From: Verrucomicrobiota bacterium
Lineage (GTDB): Bacteria; Verrucomicrobiota; Verrucomicrobiia; Palsa-1439
Length of the DNA stretch: 55,851 nt
Assembly: GCA_003152315.1 (NCBI GenBank)
Contig: PLZV01000062.1
Span: forward strand, 28,626-84,476
Reading direction: 5' to 3'
The position numbers and the translations under genes were made by a program. Shown in pieces: positions 34,281-41,107 of the stretch. The first letter of the stretch is position 1. Each line of letters begins with the position of its first letter. The notes under the pieces were generated by a model, which saw only the letters and a list, made by a program, of their open reading frames with translations, did no database searches and had not been told where the DNA came from.

Positions 34281-34401
34281 GGTTATCATCAGGTGCTTAG
34301 AGCATCGGTTGTGCCCCACCAGGGAAAAGGTGCTCTCGGTGGCAGAACTGCGAGGGGAGTCCAATTCTGTCAGGCCGTGGCGGACGATTCTGTGCATCCC
34401 T

Positions 34402-34435
34402 TTTCGGCGGGGGCTTATCCAGCCCCCCGCCGAAA
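34402..34435. repeat. Long GC-rich hairpin
   Basis: TTTCGGCGGGGGCT (34402-34415) pairs with AGCCCCCCGCCGAAA (34421-34435) with one bulged C and a 5-nt loop. It stands alone in the 462-bp gap between the STAS and sigma-factor genes. No uniform T-run follows on either strand, though TTTT lies 7 nt after it on the plus strand. The rest of the gap (34436-34742) shows no gene. Confidence 0.6.
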
Positions 34436-34742
34436 CCCAGTTTTGCGGTTATCCCGGCCAAGTGCCGCGCAACGCGCGAGTTTGGGCATTACAACCACTC
34501 CGGAAGACGGCTGCATAGCGGGGGATCGACCACAACGCGGCCACTTCCTGAACGAACTGCTACAGCACCCGGTTTACGGCACCGCAACCCTTAAACTGAC
34601 TGACTCGCTTTCCTACGACAAATGCGATGCACACCGAACGGTTTTGTTCCCGGTTGTTTTTCCTGTTGCAGGCGAGTCCAACATTCGTGACAATCAAAGC
34701 ATTCACCTGTAACGGGGAACAATTACGGGCGCTGCGCCTCTT

Positions 34743-35297
34743 ATGGCTACGGACAAACAAATCGGAGCTTCGCCCCCGATGGATTTTGAATCGTTGGTGG
34801 AGCAGTACTATAGAGGACTGTACCAGTTTGCCTATAATCTCGCGCGTGATGAGGCGGAAGCTTGTGACCTTACCCAGCAAACCTTTCTCATCTGGGCGCG
34901 CAAAGGACACCAATTGCGGGATCCACTAAAAGTGAAAACGTGGCTCTTCACCACCTTGCACCGGGAGTTCCTCCAGGCGCGCCGCAAACACCTGCGCTTT
35001 CCGCATTATGAACTCGACGAGGTCGCCGGTGAATTGCCGTCCGTCCCGCCCACGATGGTTGACCAATTGGACGCGGTGGCGGTGGTCACTTCCCTCGCGC
35101 AAGTCAACGAACTTTATCGCGCACCGCTCACACTTTTTTACCTTGAGGATTACTCATACAAGGAAATTGCCGAGATCCTCGATGTGCCCATCGGCACCGT
35201 CCAGTCACGCATTGCCCGCGGCAAGGGCCAACTCTATAAGACTCTTACCGACGGTCAGTCACATCCGGCCATCAGAGTGAAGGAATCGCGTGAATAG
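34743..35297 (+). CDS. ECF-type RNA polymerase sigma factor
   Basis: The 184-aa protein has sigma region 2 (residues 18-80: YYRGLYQFAYNLARDEAEACDLTQQTFLIWARKG) and region 4 (about 115-165: APLTLFYLEDYSYKEIAEILDVPIGTVQSRIARGKGQL), with no region 1 or 3, as in extracytoplasmic-function sigma factors. It directs RNA polymerase to a specific regulon under envelope or other stress. The next gene overlaps it by 8 nt and encodes a membrane protein suited to be its anti-sigma factor. The target promoters are unknown. Confidence 0.95.
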   Translation: MATDKQIGASPPMDFESLVEQYYRGLYQFAYNLARDEAEACDLTQQTFLIWARKGHQLRDPLKVKTWLFTTLHREFLQARRKHLRFPHYELDEVAGELPSVPPTMVDQLDAVAVVTSLAQVNELYRAPLTLFYLEDYSYKEIAEILDVPIGTVQSRIARGKGQLYKTLTDGQSHPAIRVKESRE

Positions 35298-36039
35298 TCA
35301 GGAAGCCAAAGAGATTTTGCTCAGCTATCGACCCGGCGTCGATGATGCAAAGAATCCGTCGATTGTGGCAGCCCTGCAACAACTGGAGCACGACTCCGAG
35401 TTGTCCCGATGGTTCCAGCAGTTACAGGAGACTGACAATGCGATCCGCCGCCAGCTTCGTGAAACGCCCGTGCCCTTCGGCCTCAAGCAGCGCATTCTCG
35501 CCGAACAGAAGGTCGTCCGTCCGGATTTTGGCTGGCGAAGACTCGCGGTCATTGCCGCGGCCGCAGCCATCATCGTGCTCTGCGTACTCTCCGCGTGGAT
35601 CTTCCAGCGAAGCACCCGCAATGGATTAAACGCCTATCGTGCGGACATGGTCCGCTACGTCTCCAGCAGCTACAGCAGTACCTTCATCAAAGCCACGAGT
35701 TTCGACGAATTGCGGCAAGTTCTTGCCAAGAGACAATGGCCGACTGACTTCGTCATTCCCGACCGTCTCAAGTCCGTCACCGTCATCGGTGGCAGCGCCG
35801 TAGAATGGAATGGCCACAAAGTCGCTCTCGCTTGCATGAAGGAAGGCCGTCACGGCCTCTGGCTGTTCGTCATCGAGAAGTCCGCGTTACCCGATGCTCC
35901 CAAGGCTGAAACACCACAGGTCAAGGAAGTCGAAAGCGCGCCCACTGCTGCCTGGAGTCAGGACGGTAAGGCCTACCTCTTCACGGTCCAGGGCGACGAG
36001 GCCTTTCTCAGGAAATATCTCCCGCCGACCGGTAGTTAG
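35290..36039 (+). CDS. Putative membrane anti-sigma factor
   Basis: The 249-aa product starts at GTG 35290, inside the sigma-factor gene. Residues 1-80 are cytosolic and could bind the sigma factor. One transmembrane helix (about 85-105: LAVIAAAAAIIVLCVLSAWIF) follows, and a periplasmic domain of about 140 residues. The zinc-binding HxxxCxxC motif of ZAS-type anti-sigma factors is not present, so the sigma-binding mode must differ. The gene overlap and topology are the main grounds for the call. Confidence 0.75.
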   Translation: MNSQEAKEILLSYRPGVDDAKNPSIVAALQQLEHDSELSRWFQQLQETDNAIRRQLRETPVPFGLKQRILAEQKVVRPDFGWRRLAVIAAAAAIIVLCVLSAWIFQRSTRNGLNAYRADMVRYVSSSYSSTFIKATSFDELRQVLAKRQWPTDFVIPDRLKSVTVIGGSAVEWNGHKVALACMKEGRHGLWLFVIEKSALPDAPKAETPQVKEVESAPTAAWSQDGKAYLFTVQGDEAFLRKYLPPTGS

Positions 36040-36061
36040 CCCTCTCCCAGAGAAAAGATGA

Positions 36062-36664
36062 TCACTCTGCGGCGGGCTTCTCGGCAGCCGGTGCGGCAGG
36101 CTTCTCAGTGGCCGGTGTGGCGGGCGCTTCAGCCTTGGGTTTCTTGGGCGTCTTCGGAACTCCCGACGAAAGATCGACCAGCTGCACTAACAACGCATCC
36201 GCTTGTTTATCCGATAGACTAAACAGACCCTCTTTCTCAACTCCGGTCATAAACTTACCACTCGACGTTTGAAATGCATACTTGGTGTCCACCACCTTGA
36301 TCTTGAATACGCTCCCCTCCGAATTACGCTTAATCCCCTCGGGAGTTTCCATCCAATAATTGCTCTTGGCTTTATCTCCCTTAAGCCCGCCCGGGGTATA
36401 CCGGACCTTCACCGGATCTCCATCCACCAGATCGGTCCCGTTGAGATCAACGATGGTAAAGGTTTGCTTGGAGCCTATCTTTTCTCCGCCCAGGGTGAGA
36501 AAACCACCCGTGACCGTTGTGATGCATTTATTGTCAGCCGTCCGAAACGCGACTGGCTTCTCCAACGGTTCCGGCGCGGTGGTTACTTTAACACCCGCCT
36601 GCAGAGGAACAGCGACCAGTATCCCGAGAGCGGTAGCGATGAGCGAGAGAGTTGCCTTTTTCAT
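36062..36664 (-). CDS. Secreted hypothetical protein with Ala/Pro/Lys-rich tail
   Basis: The start is ATG 36664, giving MKKATLSLIATALGILVAVPLQAG, a clear signal peptide; the frame to 36784 is upstream extension. The 200-aa protein has a beta-rich middle (residues 30-150) with FRTADNKCITTVTGGFLTLGGEKIGSKQTFTIVD and FQTSSGKFMTGV. These resemble the repeats of fascin-like beta-trefoils, which is an inference. The last 35 residues are a repetitive Ala/Pro/Glu/Lys tail. It is convergent with the anti-sigma gene and its function is unknown. Confidence 0.8.
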   Translation of the reverse strand: MKKATLSLIATALGILVAVPLQAGVKVTTAPEPLEKPVAFRTADNKCITTVTGGFLTLGGEKIGSKQTFTIVDLNGTDLVDGDPVKVRYTPGGLKGDKAKSNYWMETPEGIKRNSEGSVFKIKVVDTKYAFQTSSGKFMTGVEKEGLFSLSDKQADALLVQLVDLSSGVPKTPKKPKAEAPATPATEKPAAPAAEKPAAE

Positions 36665-36791
36665 AGTCCAAATTCCAAAATATCCCGTATTCTTCGACGT
36701 TGCTTCTCTAAAGTTATTCGGCGCCTGTGTCAAGGTGCATCGAATAGCGTCGTTTAACACCTTGGCGATTCTCACAGACGGCACGCGACCT

Positions 36792-36820
36792 TTGTGCTAG
36801 GATGGTTGCGCACTTAAAAC
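36792..36820 (+). promoter_or_regulatory. Putative promoter of the Cys-containing hypothetical gene
   Basis: TTGTGC (36792-36797) and TAAAAC (36815-36820) are 17 nt apart; the ATG at 36840 follows after 19 nt without a clear Shine-Dalgarno sequence. Confidence 0.35.
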
Positions 36821-36839
36821 CAAAGAAAGACCAAACACG

Positions 36840-37232
36840 ATGTATCGACCAAAAGAAGGACCACGCTTCGATTACCGCGCGCAAGAAAGCCAGCGCGTTG
36901 GCAGCTCGCCCACCCTCACGGACAGATTTCCCCAGTTGAAATCTCTGATCGTGAACCTCGGCTATTACAATTCCAAAGGCGTTGCCAAGAACAGCCAGAT
37001 CAAGTACTCGCCGAATCTCGACCGTGCCAAATCCGTCTTCCGTGTGGACTGTCCCAATGCCGGCTGTATTCGGGGCGATTTTGATCTGACGGAGCCGATC
37101 GCCAAAGCGGTTAAGGAGCACCGCACCACGGTCAGCGCCGAAATGTGCTGCCAGGGCTGGCAAAGCAAGACCACCATCGACACCGTCCCTTGCCACAATA
37201 TCCTGCGCTACACGCTCAGCCTCGGTTATTGA
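36840..37232 (+). CDS. Conserved hypothetical protein with CPNAGC / CCQGW motifs
   Basis: I do not recognise a named domain. The 130-aa protein is basic at its N-terminus and has cysteines in VDCPNAGCIRGDFDLTEPI, MCCQGWQSK and VPCHNILRYTLSLGY. These C-x4-C, CC and PCH pairs could bind a metal. No signal peptide or membrane helix is seen, so it is probably cytosolic. Codon use looks like its neighbours, supporting a real gene. It is convergent with rhlE, with a GC hairpin between. Confidence 0.75.
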   Translation: MYRPKEGPRFDYRAQESQRVGSSPTLTDRFPQLKSLIVNLGYYNSKGVAKNSQIKYSPNLDRAKSVFRVDCPNAGCIRGDFDLTEPIAKAVKEHRTTVSAEMCCQGWQSKTTIDTVPCHNILRYTLSLGY

Positions 37233-37239
37233 GTAGACA

Positions 37240-37265
37240 GCGGGCCGACCAACTCGGCGGCCCGC
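37240..37265. terminator. GC hairpin between convergent genes
   Basis: GCGGGCCG (37240-37247) pairs with CGGCCCGC (37258-37265) around a 10-nt loop, 8 nt after the stop of the plus-strand gene and 49 nt before the stop of rhlE. No T-run follows. Confidence 0.4.
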
Positions 37266-37313
37266 CCGTCGATGCCGTGAATCGAAGTAAGCCGAGATCA
37301 TTGCGATGCCTGC

Positions 37314-38618
37314 TTATCGACCCCACCGCGACCGGGCTTTTGTACCTTGATGACCGCCGCCCTGTCCTCGATGCTGCTTGTGGCCTGAACCACCACTGTG
37401 TCCTGAGTGCCCGTGACCTGCCGGACTCAACTGCTTGGACCGATACGGTCGCTCGTCCCCGTCACCGGGCTGCGCCACGGCGCCTTGATAGTCAAAACCC
37501 TCCGCCCTCTTCCGTACAATTCCGCGGCCGATGAATCGCTCCAGCGCCCGTAACGCCCCGTAGTCCGCCGCCGTCACGAAACTGATCGCGTCCCCGACCG
37601 CATGCGCCCGACCCGTCCGGCCAATCCGATGGACGTAATCCTCGGAGTGCATCGGGAAATCGTAGTTCACCACATGCGAGATACCATCCACATCAATCCC
37701 CCGCGCCGCGATGTCCGTCGCCACCAGCACCCGCACCGCGCCGGACTTGAAATCCTTCAACGCCCGCAAACGCTGGCTCTGCGACCGATTCGAGTGGATC
37801 GTCGCCGTCCGTATCCCCTTATGGTCCAGGTGGTCCGCGAGATGATCCGCCGCGTGCTTCATGCGAACAAAAATCAGCACCATGTTCATCTGCGGCTCCT
37901 TGAGCAAATGCAATAGGAGCGACGCCTTCAAATGCTTCGGCACCTCATAAACAAACTGCGTCACCGTCTCCGCGGGATTTGCGCGCTTACCGATCTGAAC
38001 AATCTTCGGCGCATGCTGAAACTCCCGCGTTACCTGCTCGATGTCCCGCGACAGCGACGCCGAGAACAGCAGCGTCTGCCGCTTCGTCGGCAGCGCTTTC
38101 ACGATCCGCCGGATGTCCGGCAAAAATCCCATGTCCAGCATCCGGTCCGCTTCATCGAGCACCAGGAATTGTATGCCGGAGAAATCCCCGTTCTTCCGCC
38201 CCATCAAATCCAACAACCGCCCCGGCGTTGCCACCACGATGTCCACCCCCGACCGCAACGCCTGGATCTGCGGATGTTCGCCCACGCCCCCATACACCGT
38301 CGCCATCCGCACCGACATATACCGCCCGTACGCCCGCACATTTTCCTCGATCTGCACCACCAACTCCCGCGTCGGCGCCACCACCAACACCCGGATCCCC
38401 CGCTTCTGCCCCGCGCCGATCAGCGCCGCCAACTTCGCCAAAATCGGCAACACAAACGCCGCCGTCTTCCCCGTCCCCGTCTGCGCGATGCCGATCACAT
38501 CATGCCCCGCCAAAATCAACGGGATCGCCGCCGTCTGGATGGGTGTAGGTTCCGTATACCCGGCAGCATCAACAGCTCTCAGGACATTAGTATCAAGACC
38601 AAGTGCGCGAAATGACAT
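37314..38618 (-). CDS. rhlE: DEAD-box RNA helicase, RhlE type
   Basis: The 434-aa protein has all the DEAD-box motifs: Q-motif FRALGLDTNVLRAVDAAGYTEPTPIQ, AQTGTGKT (I, about 45-52), PTREL (Ia), TPGRL, DEAD (about 151), SAS (III, in place of SAT), IATI-type region, ATDIAARGID and HRIGRTGR (VI). The C-terminal 50 residues are a Gly/His/Ser-rich basic tail with HSGHSGGSGHKQHRGQ repeats, likely to bind RNA. Such helicases assist ribosome assembly and RNA turnover, often in the cold. It is transcribed alone. The SAS in place of SAT is a mild variation also found in functional helicases. Confidence 0.93.
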   Translation of the reverse strand: MSFRALGLDTNVLRAVDAAGYTEPTPIQTAAIPLILAGHDVIGIAQTGTGKTAAFVLPILAKLAALIGAGQKRGIRVLVVAPTRELVVQIEENVRAYGRYMSVRMATVYGGVGEHPQIQALRSGVDIVVATPGRLLDLMGRKNGDFSGIQFLVLDEADRMLDMGFLPDIRRIVKALPTKRQTLLFSASLSRDIEQVTREFQHAPKIVQIGKRANPAETVTQFVYEVPKHLKASLLLHLLKEPQMNMVLIFVRMKHAADHLADHLDHKGIRTATIHSNRSQSQRLRALKDFKSGAVRVLVATDIAARGIDVDGISHVVNYDFPMHSEDYVHRIGRTGRAHAVGDAISFVTAADYGALRALERFIGRGIVRKRAEGFDYQGAVAQPGDGDERPYRSKQLSPAGHGHSGHSGGSGHKQHRGQGGGHQGTKARSRWGR

Positions 38619-38680
38619 AGCCGTCCAGTATGGGGTCGTTCCAACTCAATAGCACGCCGCAATTACCAACAGTTTCTAGG

Positions 38681-39047
38681 TGTAGCCGCACGGCTTTAGC
38701 CTGCGCCGTAGGATGTCCCCAAAAATCGTAGGGCGACCGGTCCGGTCGCCGCCGTTGTAGGCTCGCCGTGTCTCCGCGCCGTACCGCATTCCGTTCCAAA
38801 CGAACCGGATTGAAAAACCGCATCCCGCCAGTCGTAACAACCGCGTTATCAATGATATACAAGGCCATATTCGCTCATTTTGAATCCGGTTCGTTTCGCA
38901 GAAACACGTGTTTTGCGCACCCTTCCCTCGCCATGTTTCCACCATCAATCGCGCAGCATGCCGTGATTGTAGGGCGCGATGCCTGTCGTGTAGGTATCGC
39001 GCCGTGCCGTTCATTAAAACTCTGCCCTTGTAGCGGCGCTCGGCGCC
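38681..39047. repeat. Cluster of GTAG-associated GC palindromes
   Basis: Within this gene-free stretch lie GGCGACCGG-T-CCGGTCGCC (38732-38750), GGCGCGATGCCT...AGGTATCGCGCC (38973-39003) and GGCGC-TCG-GCGCC (39035-39047), plus an imperfect one at 38684-38707. Most are next to a GTAG or TGTAGG word. They resemble REP-like intergenic palindromes. The MITE copy B lies among them. Confidence 0.6.
38798..38896 (-). mobile_element. 99-bp MITE-like element, copy B
   Basis: This is the second copy of the element at 24406-24504, in reverse orientation, with the same 14-bp terminal inverted repeats and the same 99-bp length. 14 substitutions and no gaps separate the copies. No gene is encoded. Confidence 0.75.
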
Positions 39048-39217
39048 TGCCCTGAGTCGGATCGAAGGGACCGTCGTCACGTCCTTCACCCAAACGCTTC
39101 TTCTCCGGGCTACCGATCATGACCGCACTATACCACTATCGTAACACGATGTCTAGAAGAAATATTAATCTCCGATTCCGCCTTCGTCACCCTACCCGGT
39201 AGTGTCCTAATATAGAG

Positions 39218-39269
39218 GGCCACGCTCCGTCGTGGCCGCATTGAACGAACAGACGCGACTGAGCGCGTC
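39218..39269. repeat. Two adjacent short palindromes
   Basis: GGCCACG (39218-39224) pairs with CGTGGCC (39231-39237), and GACGCG (39252-39257) with CGCGTC (39264-39269). They are part of the gene-free repeat region 38619-40237. Confidence 0.55.
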
Positions 39270-39369
39270 CCTCCAAACGGCAAAGCAGGACATTCCTCTC
39301 TGCCCCCACCCATTGAGAAATGGGGAATCTCGCCTACAATCCCCCCGGATGATTCCTCAGGAACAACGA

Positions 39370-39612
39370 ATGAGCGACTGTATGCGCAAGGTTCTCGAAA
39401 GCAAATGCGCGATGCGCCAGCACCTCGCTACCCTTTCCTTTTCCGAAAGCCGAGTCTGACGGAGCGGAGTCTGACGACACGCCGCACGCTGTACTTCCGC
39501 GGCAAACGCCGCTGTCATTTGCGGCAACCTCAAGATTCTCGAGGACCTTCGCAACCGCAGCCTCGTCATCGCCGCCAGCCCCCTGCGACAACAACAGTCG
39601 CCGAAGAACTGA
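39370..39612 (+). pseudogene. Small conserved gene split by an in-frame repeat insertion
   Basis: The frame starts MSDCMRKVLESKCAMRQHLATLSFSE, then hits TGA at 39457-39459. About 70 bases later the same frame resumes with LKILEDLRNRSLVIAASPLRQQQSPKN and ends at TGA 39610-39612. Together they look like one 55-60-residue helical protein of a type that I recall beside nucleotidyltransferase toxins; this is memory, not tested. The inserted stretch (about 39448-39524) contains the direct repeat GAGTCTGACG twice and a CCGCGGC...GCCGCTG palindrome. The insertion keeps the frame but brings stop codons. The gene is therefore broken. Confidence 0.5.
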
Positions 39613-39748
39613 TCGATTCACAATTCTCCCGGTCTGTCACCCTGCTCCTAGTCCGCCATAGCTTTAGCGACGGCGGAAGCTTGTCGAAGGGTCTCTGTCG
39701 TTCACTTCGTGGATCAGCATTGCCGCCCGACAGCTTGCCCACTTCCTC

Positions 39749-39790
39749 ATTGAGCGTTGAGTGTTGTGCGTTGAACGTTGAGCGTTAAGG
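39749..39790 (+). repeat. Heptamer tandem repeat (GTTGAGC type)
   Basis: Six degenerate heptamers follow one another: ATTGAGC, GTTGAGT, GTTGTGC, GTTGAAC, GTTGAGC, GTTAAGG. Confidence 0.65.
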
Positions 39791-39831
39791 CGTTCTCCCT
39801 CCGCCATCGGCGCCCCTTCCCGCCCAGCCCA

Positions 39832-39866
39832 CGAATCACCAATCACCAATCACGAATCCGCAATCC
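39832..39866 (+). repeat. Heptamer tandem repeat (CCAATCA type)
   Basis: Five degenerate heptamers follow one another: CGAATCA, CCAATCA, CCAATCA, CGAATCC, GCAATCC. The unit length equals that of the arrays at 752 and 39749 although the sequence differs. Confidence 0.65.
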
Positions 39867-39896
39867 CCCCCGCCACCTTCTTCACAAACGGAAATG

Positions 39897-40213
39897 GGGT
39901 CAGGTCTCAACATCAAACAATCCGGTAGTCCCCTAATCTGAAATTTCTAGCCTCAGCTTGACGCTCCGCAGTTACGCAGTGTAACTCTACGGCGTGAGTG
40001 GTTTCTCCACGCCTCCGAAGGACGCACGAAGTCCAGCCATGCGCTGGTACTGGTATCCAAAGGGCAACTCATTCAAGAACTGGTACCGGGTGATCTGGCC
40101 CAAACAGCCGTTGCGGATAGTCTCACAGTAAGACGAATCATCGGGCTCAACTCAGCACCCGTGACATTTTCACGCGCTTCTCGCTCGTAATGGACGCTGT
40201 ACAGAACTGACCC
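39897..40213 (+). mobile_element. GGGTCAG-ended cassette-like element A
   Basis: The element begins GGGTCAGGTCT and ends AGAACTGACCC, an 11-bp inverted repeat with one mismatch. Its first 35 bases are identical to those of element B. Bases 40184-40221 (38 nt spanning the right end) are identical to 40940-40977 of element B. The 317-bp interior holds no clear gene. Confidence 0.6.
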
Positions 40214-40237
40214 TGGTCACGCCGCAAGAGAGGAATA

Positions 40238-40969
40238 GGGTCAGGTCTCAACATCAAACAATCCGGTAGTCCGCCGATCTTAGATTTCCAGCCCCGTCTT
40301 GAGGCTTCACAGTCACGATCTCGGCAAAAAACGATTTTTGGAGTCCGGCAACGGCAGCCACATTCCGCATGATTTTGCATTCTCTTTCATCAGCCACTTG
40401 ATACCGGGAAAACAACATAATCGTCGCTTTCCCGAAGCAAGCATGTCGCAAGCTTTCTCGATCCGACGCCGGCGCGTTTCCGCTTGCTTGGCGGTGGTGA
40501 TCGAGAAAATCCAGTCCCGGCGCGCCATCGGCGTAATGTCCGTCCACGCTGCCTGCGCCCGCGGGGCAGCGGCAAGGGCTTGGCGTAGATCCATTGGCAC
40601 CCGGATCTCCGGTTCTTCCCCGACCCGCGTAATCTCCACCGTTACCGTGTCTCCAGCGTCCGCGCCGGCCGCATCGTGCAGGGCTTTGGTAACCCGGAGC
40701 CAGTGACTTCCTTTGCCGTTTGGTTCGAGAGCGGCTCGAAAAGGAAAGCCGTTGATAGTTGCCTCAACCATCGTCATTCCTCGTGATGGAAGCTTCGCAC
40801 TCGCGTTCCTGGGCAGAGTGAGCAGCGTCCACGATCCAATCTTTCCGGTTGCCTTGGCCCGAACCAACCTGCCACGAAAGCGAATCGTTACCGGGGTTTC
40901 TTGCCGCTTGGCCAGCTTCATATATTGTTATACTACTCACTCGTAATGGACGCTGTACAGAACTGACCC
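40238..40969 (+). mobile_element. GGGTCAG-ended cassette-like element B with DUF1905 gene
   Basis: It has the same left end (GGGTCAGGTCT..., 35 identical bases at 40238-40272) and the same right end (AGAACTGACCC inside a 38-bp repeat, 40940-40977) as element A, from which it is separated by 24 bp. The interior is one gene (40313-40921) read towards the left end. No transposase is present. Confidence 0.6.
40313..40921 (-). CDS. DUF1905 / YdeI-OmdA domain protein
   Basis: The 202-aa protein has an N-terminal DUF1905 beta-barrel (residues 10-100: VTIRFRGRLVRAKATGKIGSWTLLTLP, then NGFPFRAALEPNGKGSHWLRVTKALHDAAG). A C-terminal YdeI/OmdA helix pair follows (RRDWIFSITTAKQAETRRRRIEKACDMLASGKRRLCCFPG). 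YdeI proteins are linked to stress or peptide resistance, but the mechanism is unknown. The last 20 residues differ from what I expect of the family, and the stop lies just inside the element's left repeat. The gene is the sole cargo of element B. Confidence 0.85.
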   Translation of the reverse strand: MKLAKRQETPVTIRFRGRLVRAKATGKIGSWTLLTLPRNASAKLPSRGMTMVEATINGFPFRAALEPNGKGSHWLRVTKALHDAAGADAGDTVTVEITRVGEEPEIRVPMDLRQALAAAPRAQAAWTDITPMARRDWIFSITTAKQAETRRRRIEKACDMLASGKRRLCCFPGIKWLMKENAKSCGMWLPLPDSKNRFLPRS

Positions 40970-41069
40970 TGGTCACGAGTTCTTTGATCGCGCGACGCGG
41001 GTCCAGGCGAGACGACCCCGCCTACAGGACAGCGTCGGTGCGATGTGATCTGTCGATTGCACATTTGCC

Positions 41070-41098
41070 TTGCGCGAGGTGGCTGCCGATTTCATCAT
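41070..41098 (+). promoter_or_regulatory. Putative leaderless promoter of thrC
   Basis: TTGCGC (41070-41075) and CATCAT (41093-41098) are 17 nt apart; the ATG at 41108 follows after 9 nt with no Shine-Dalgarno sequence. Confidence 0.35.
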
Positions 41099-41107
41099 GC
41101 ACGGGTT

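Noticed and set aside
37932-38615. 227-aa Arg/Pro/His-rich plus-strand frame
   Set aside because: Shadow of the rhlE gene on the other strand; composition is an artefact of GC-rich codons.
39832-39866. CRISPR array
   Set aside because: Units are contiguous 7-mers without spacers, and no cas genes are present.
40938-41107. SAM or threonine riboswitch/attenuator before thrC
   Set aside because: The region is mostly the right end of element B plus a short promoter-like stretch; no riboswitch core or leader peptide rich in Thr codons was found.
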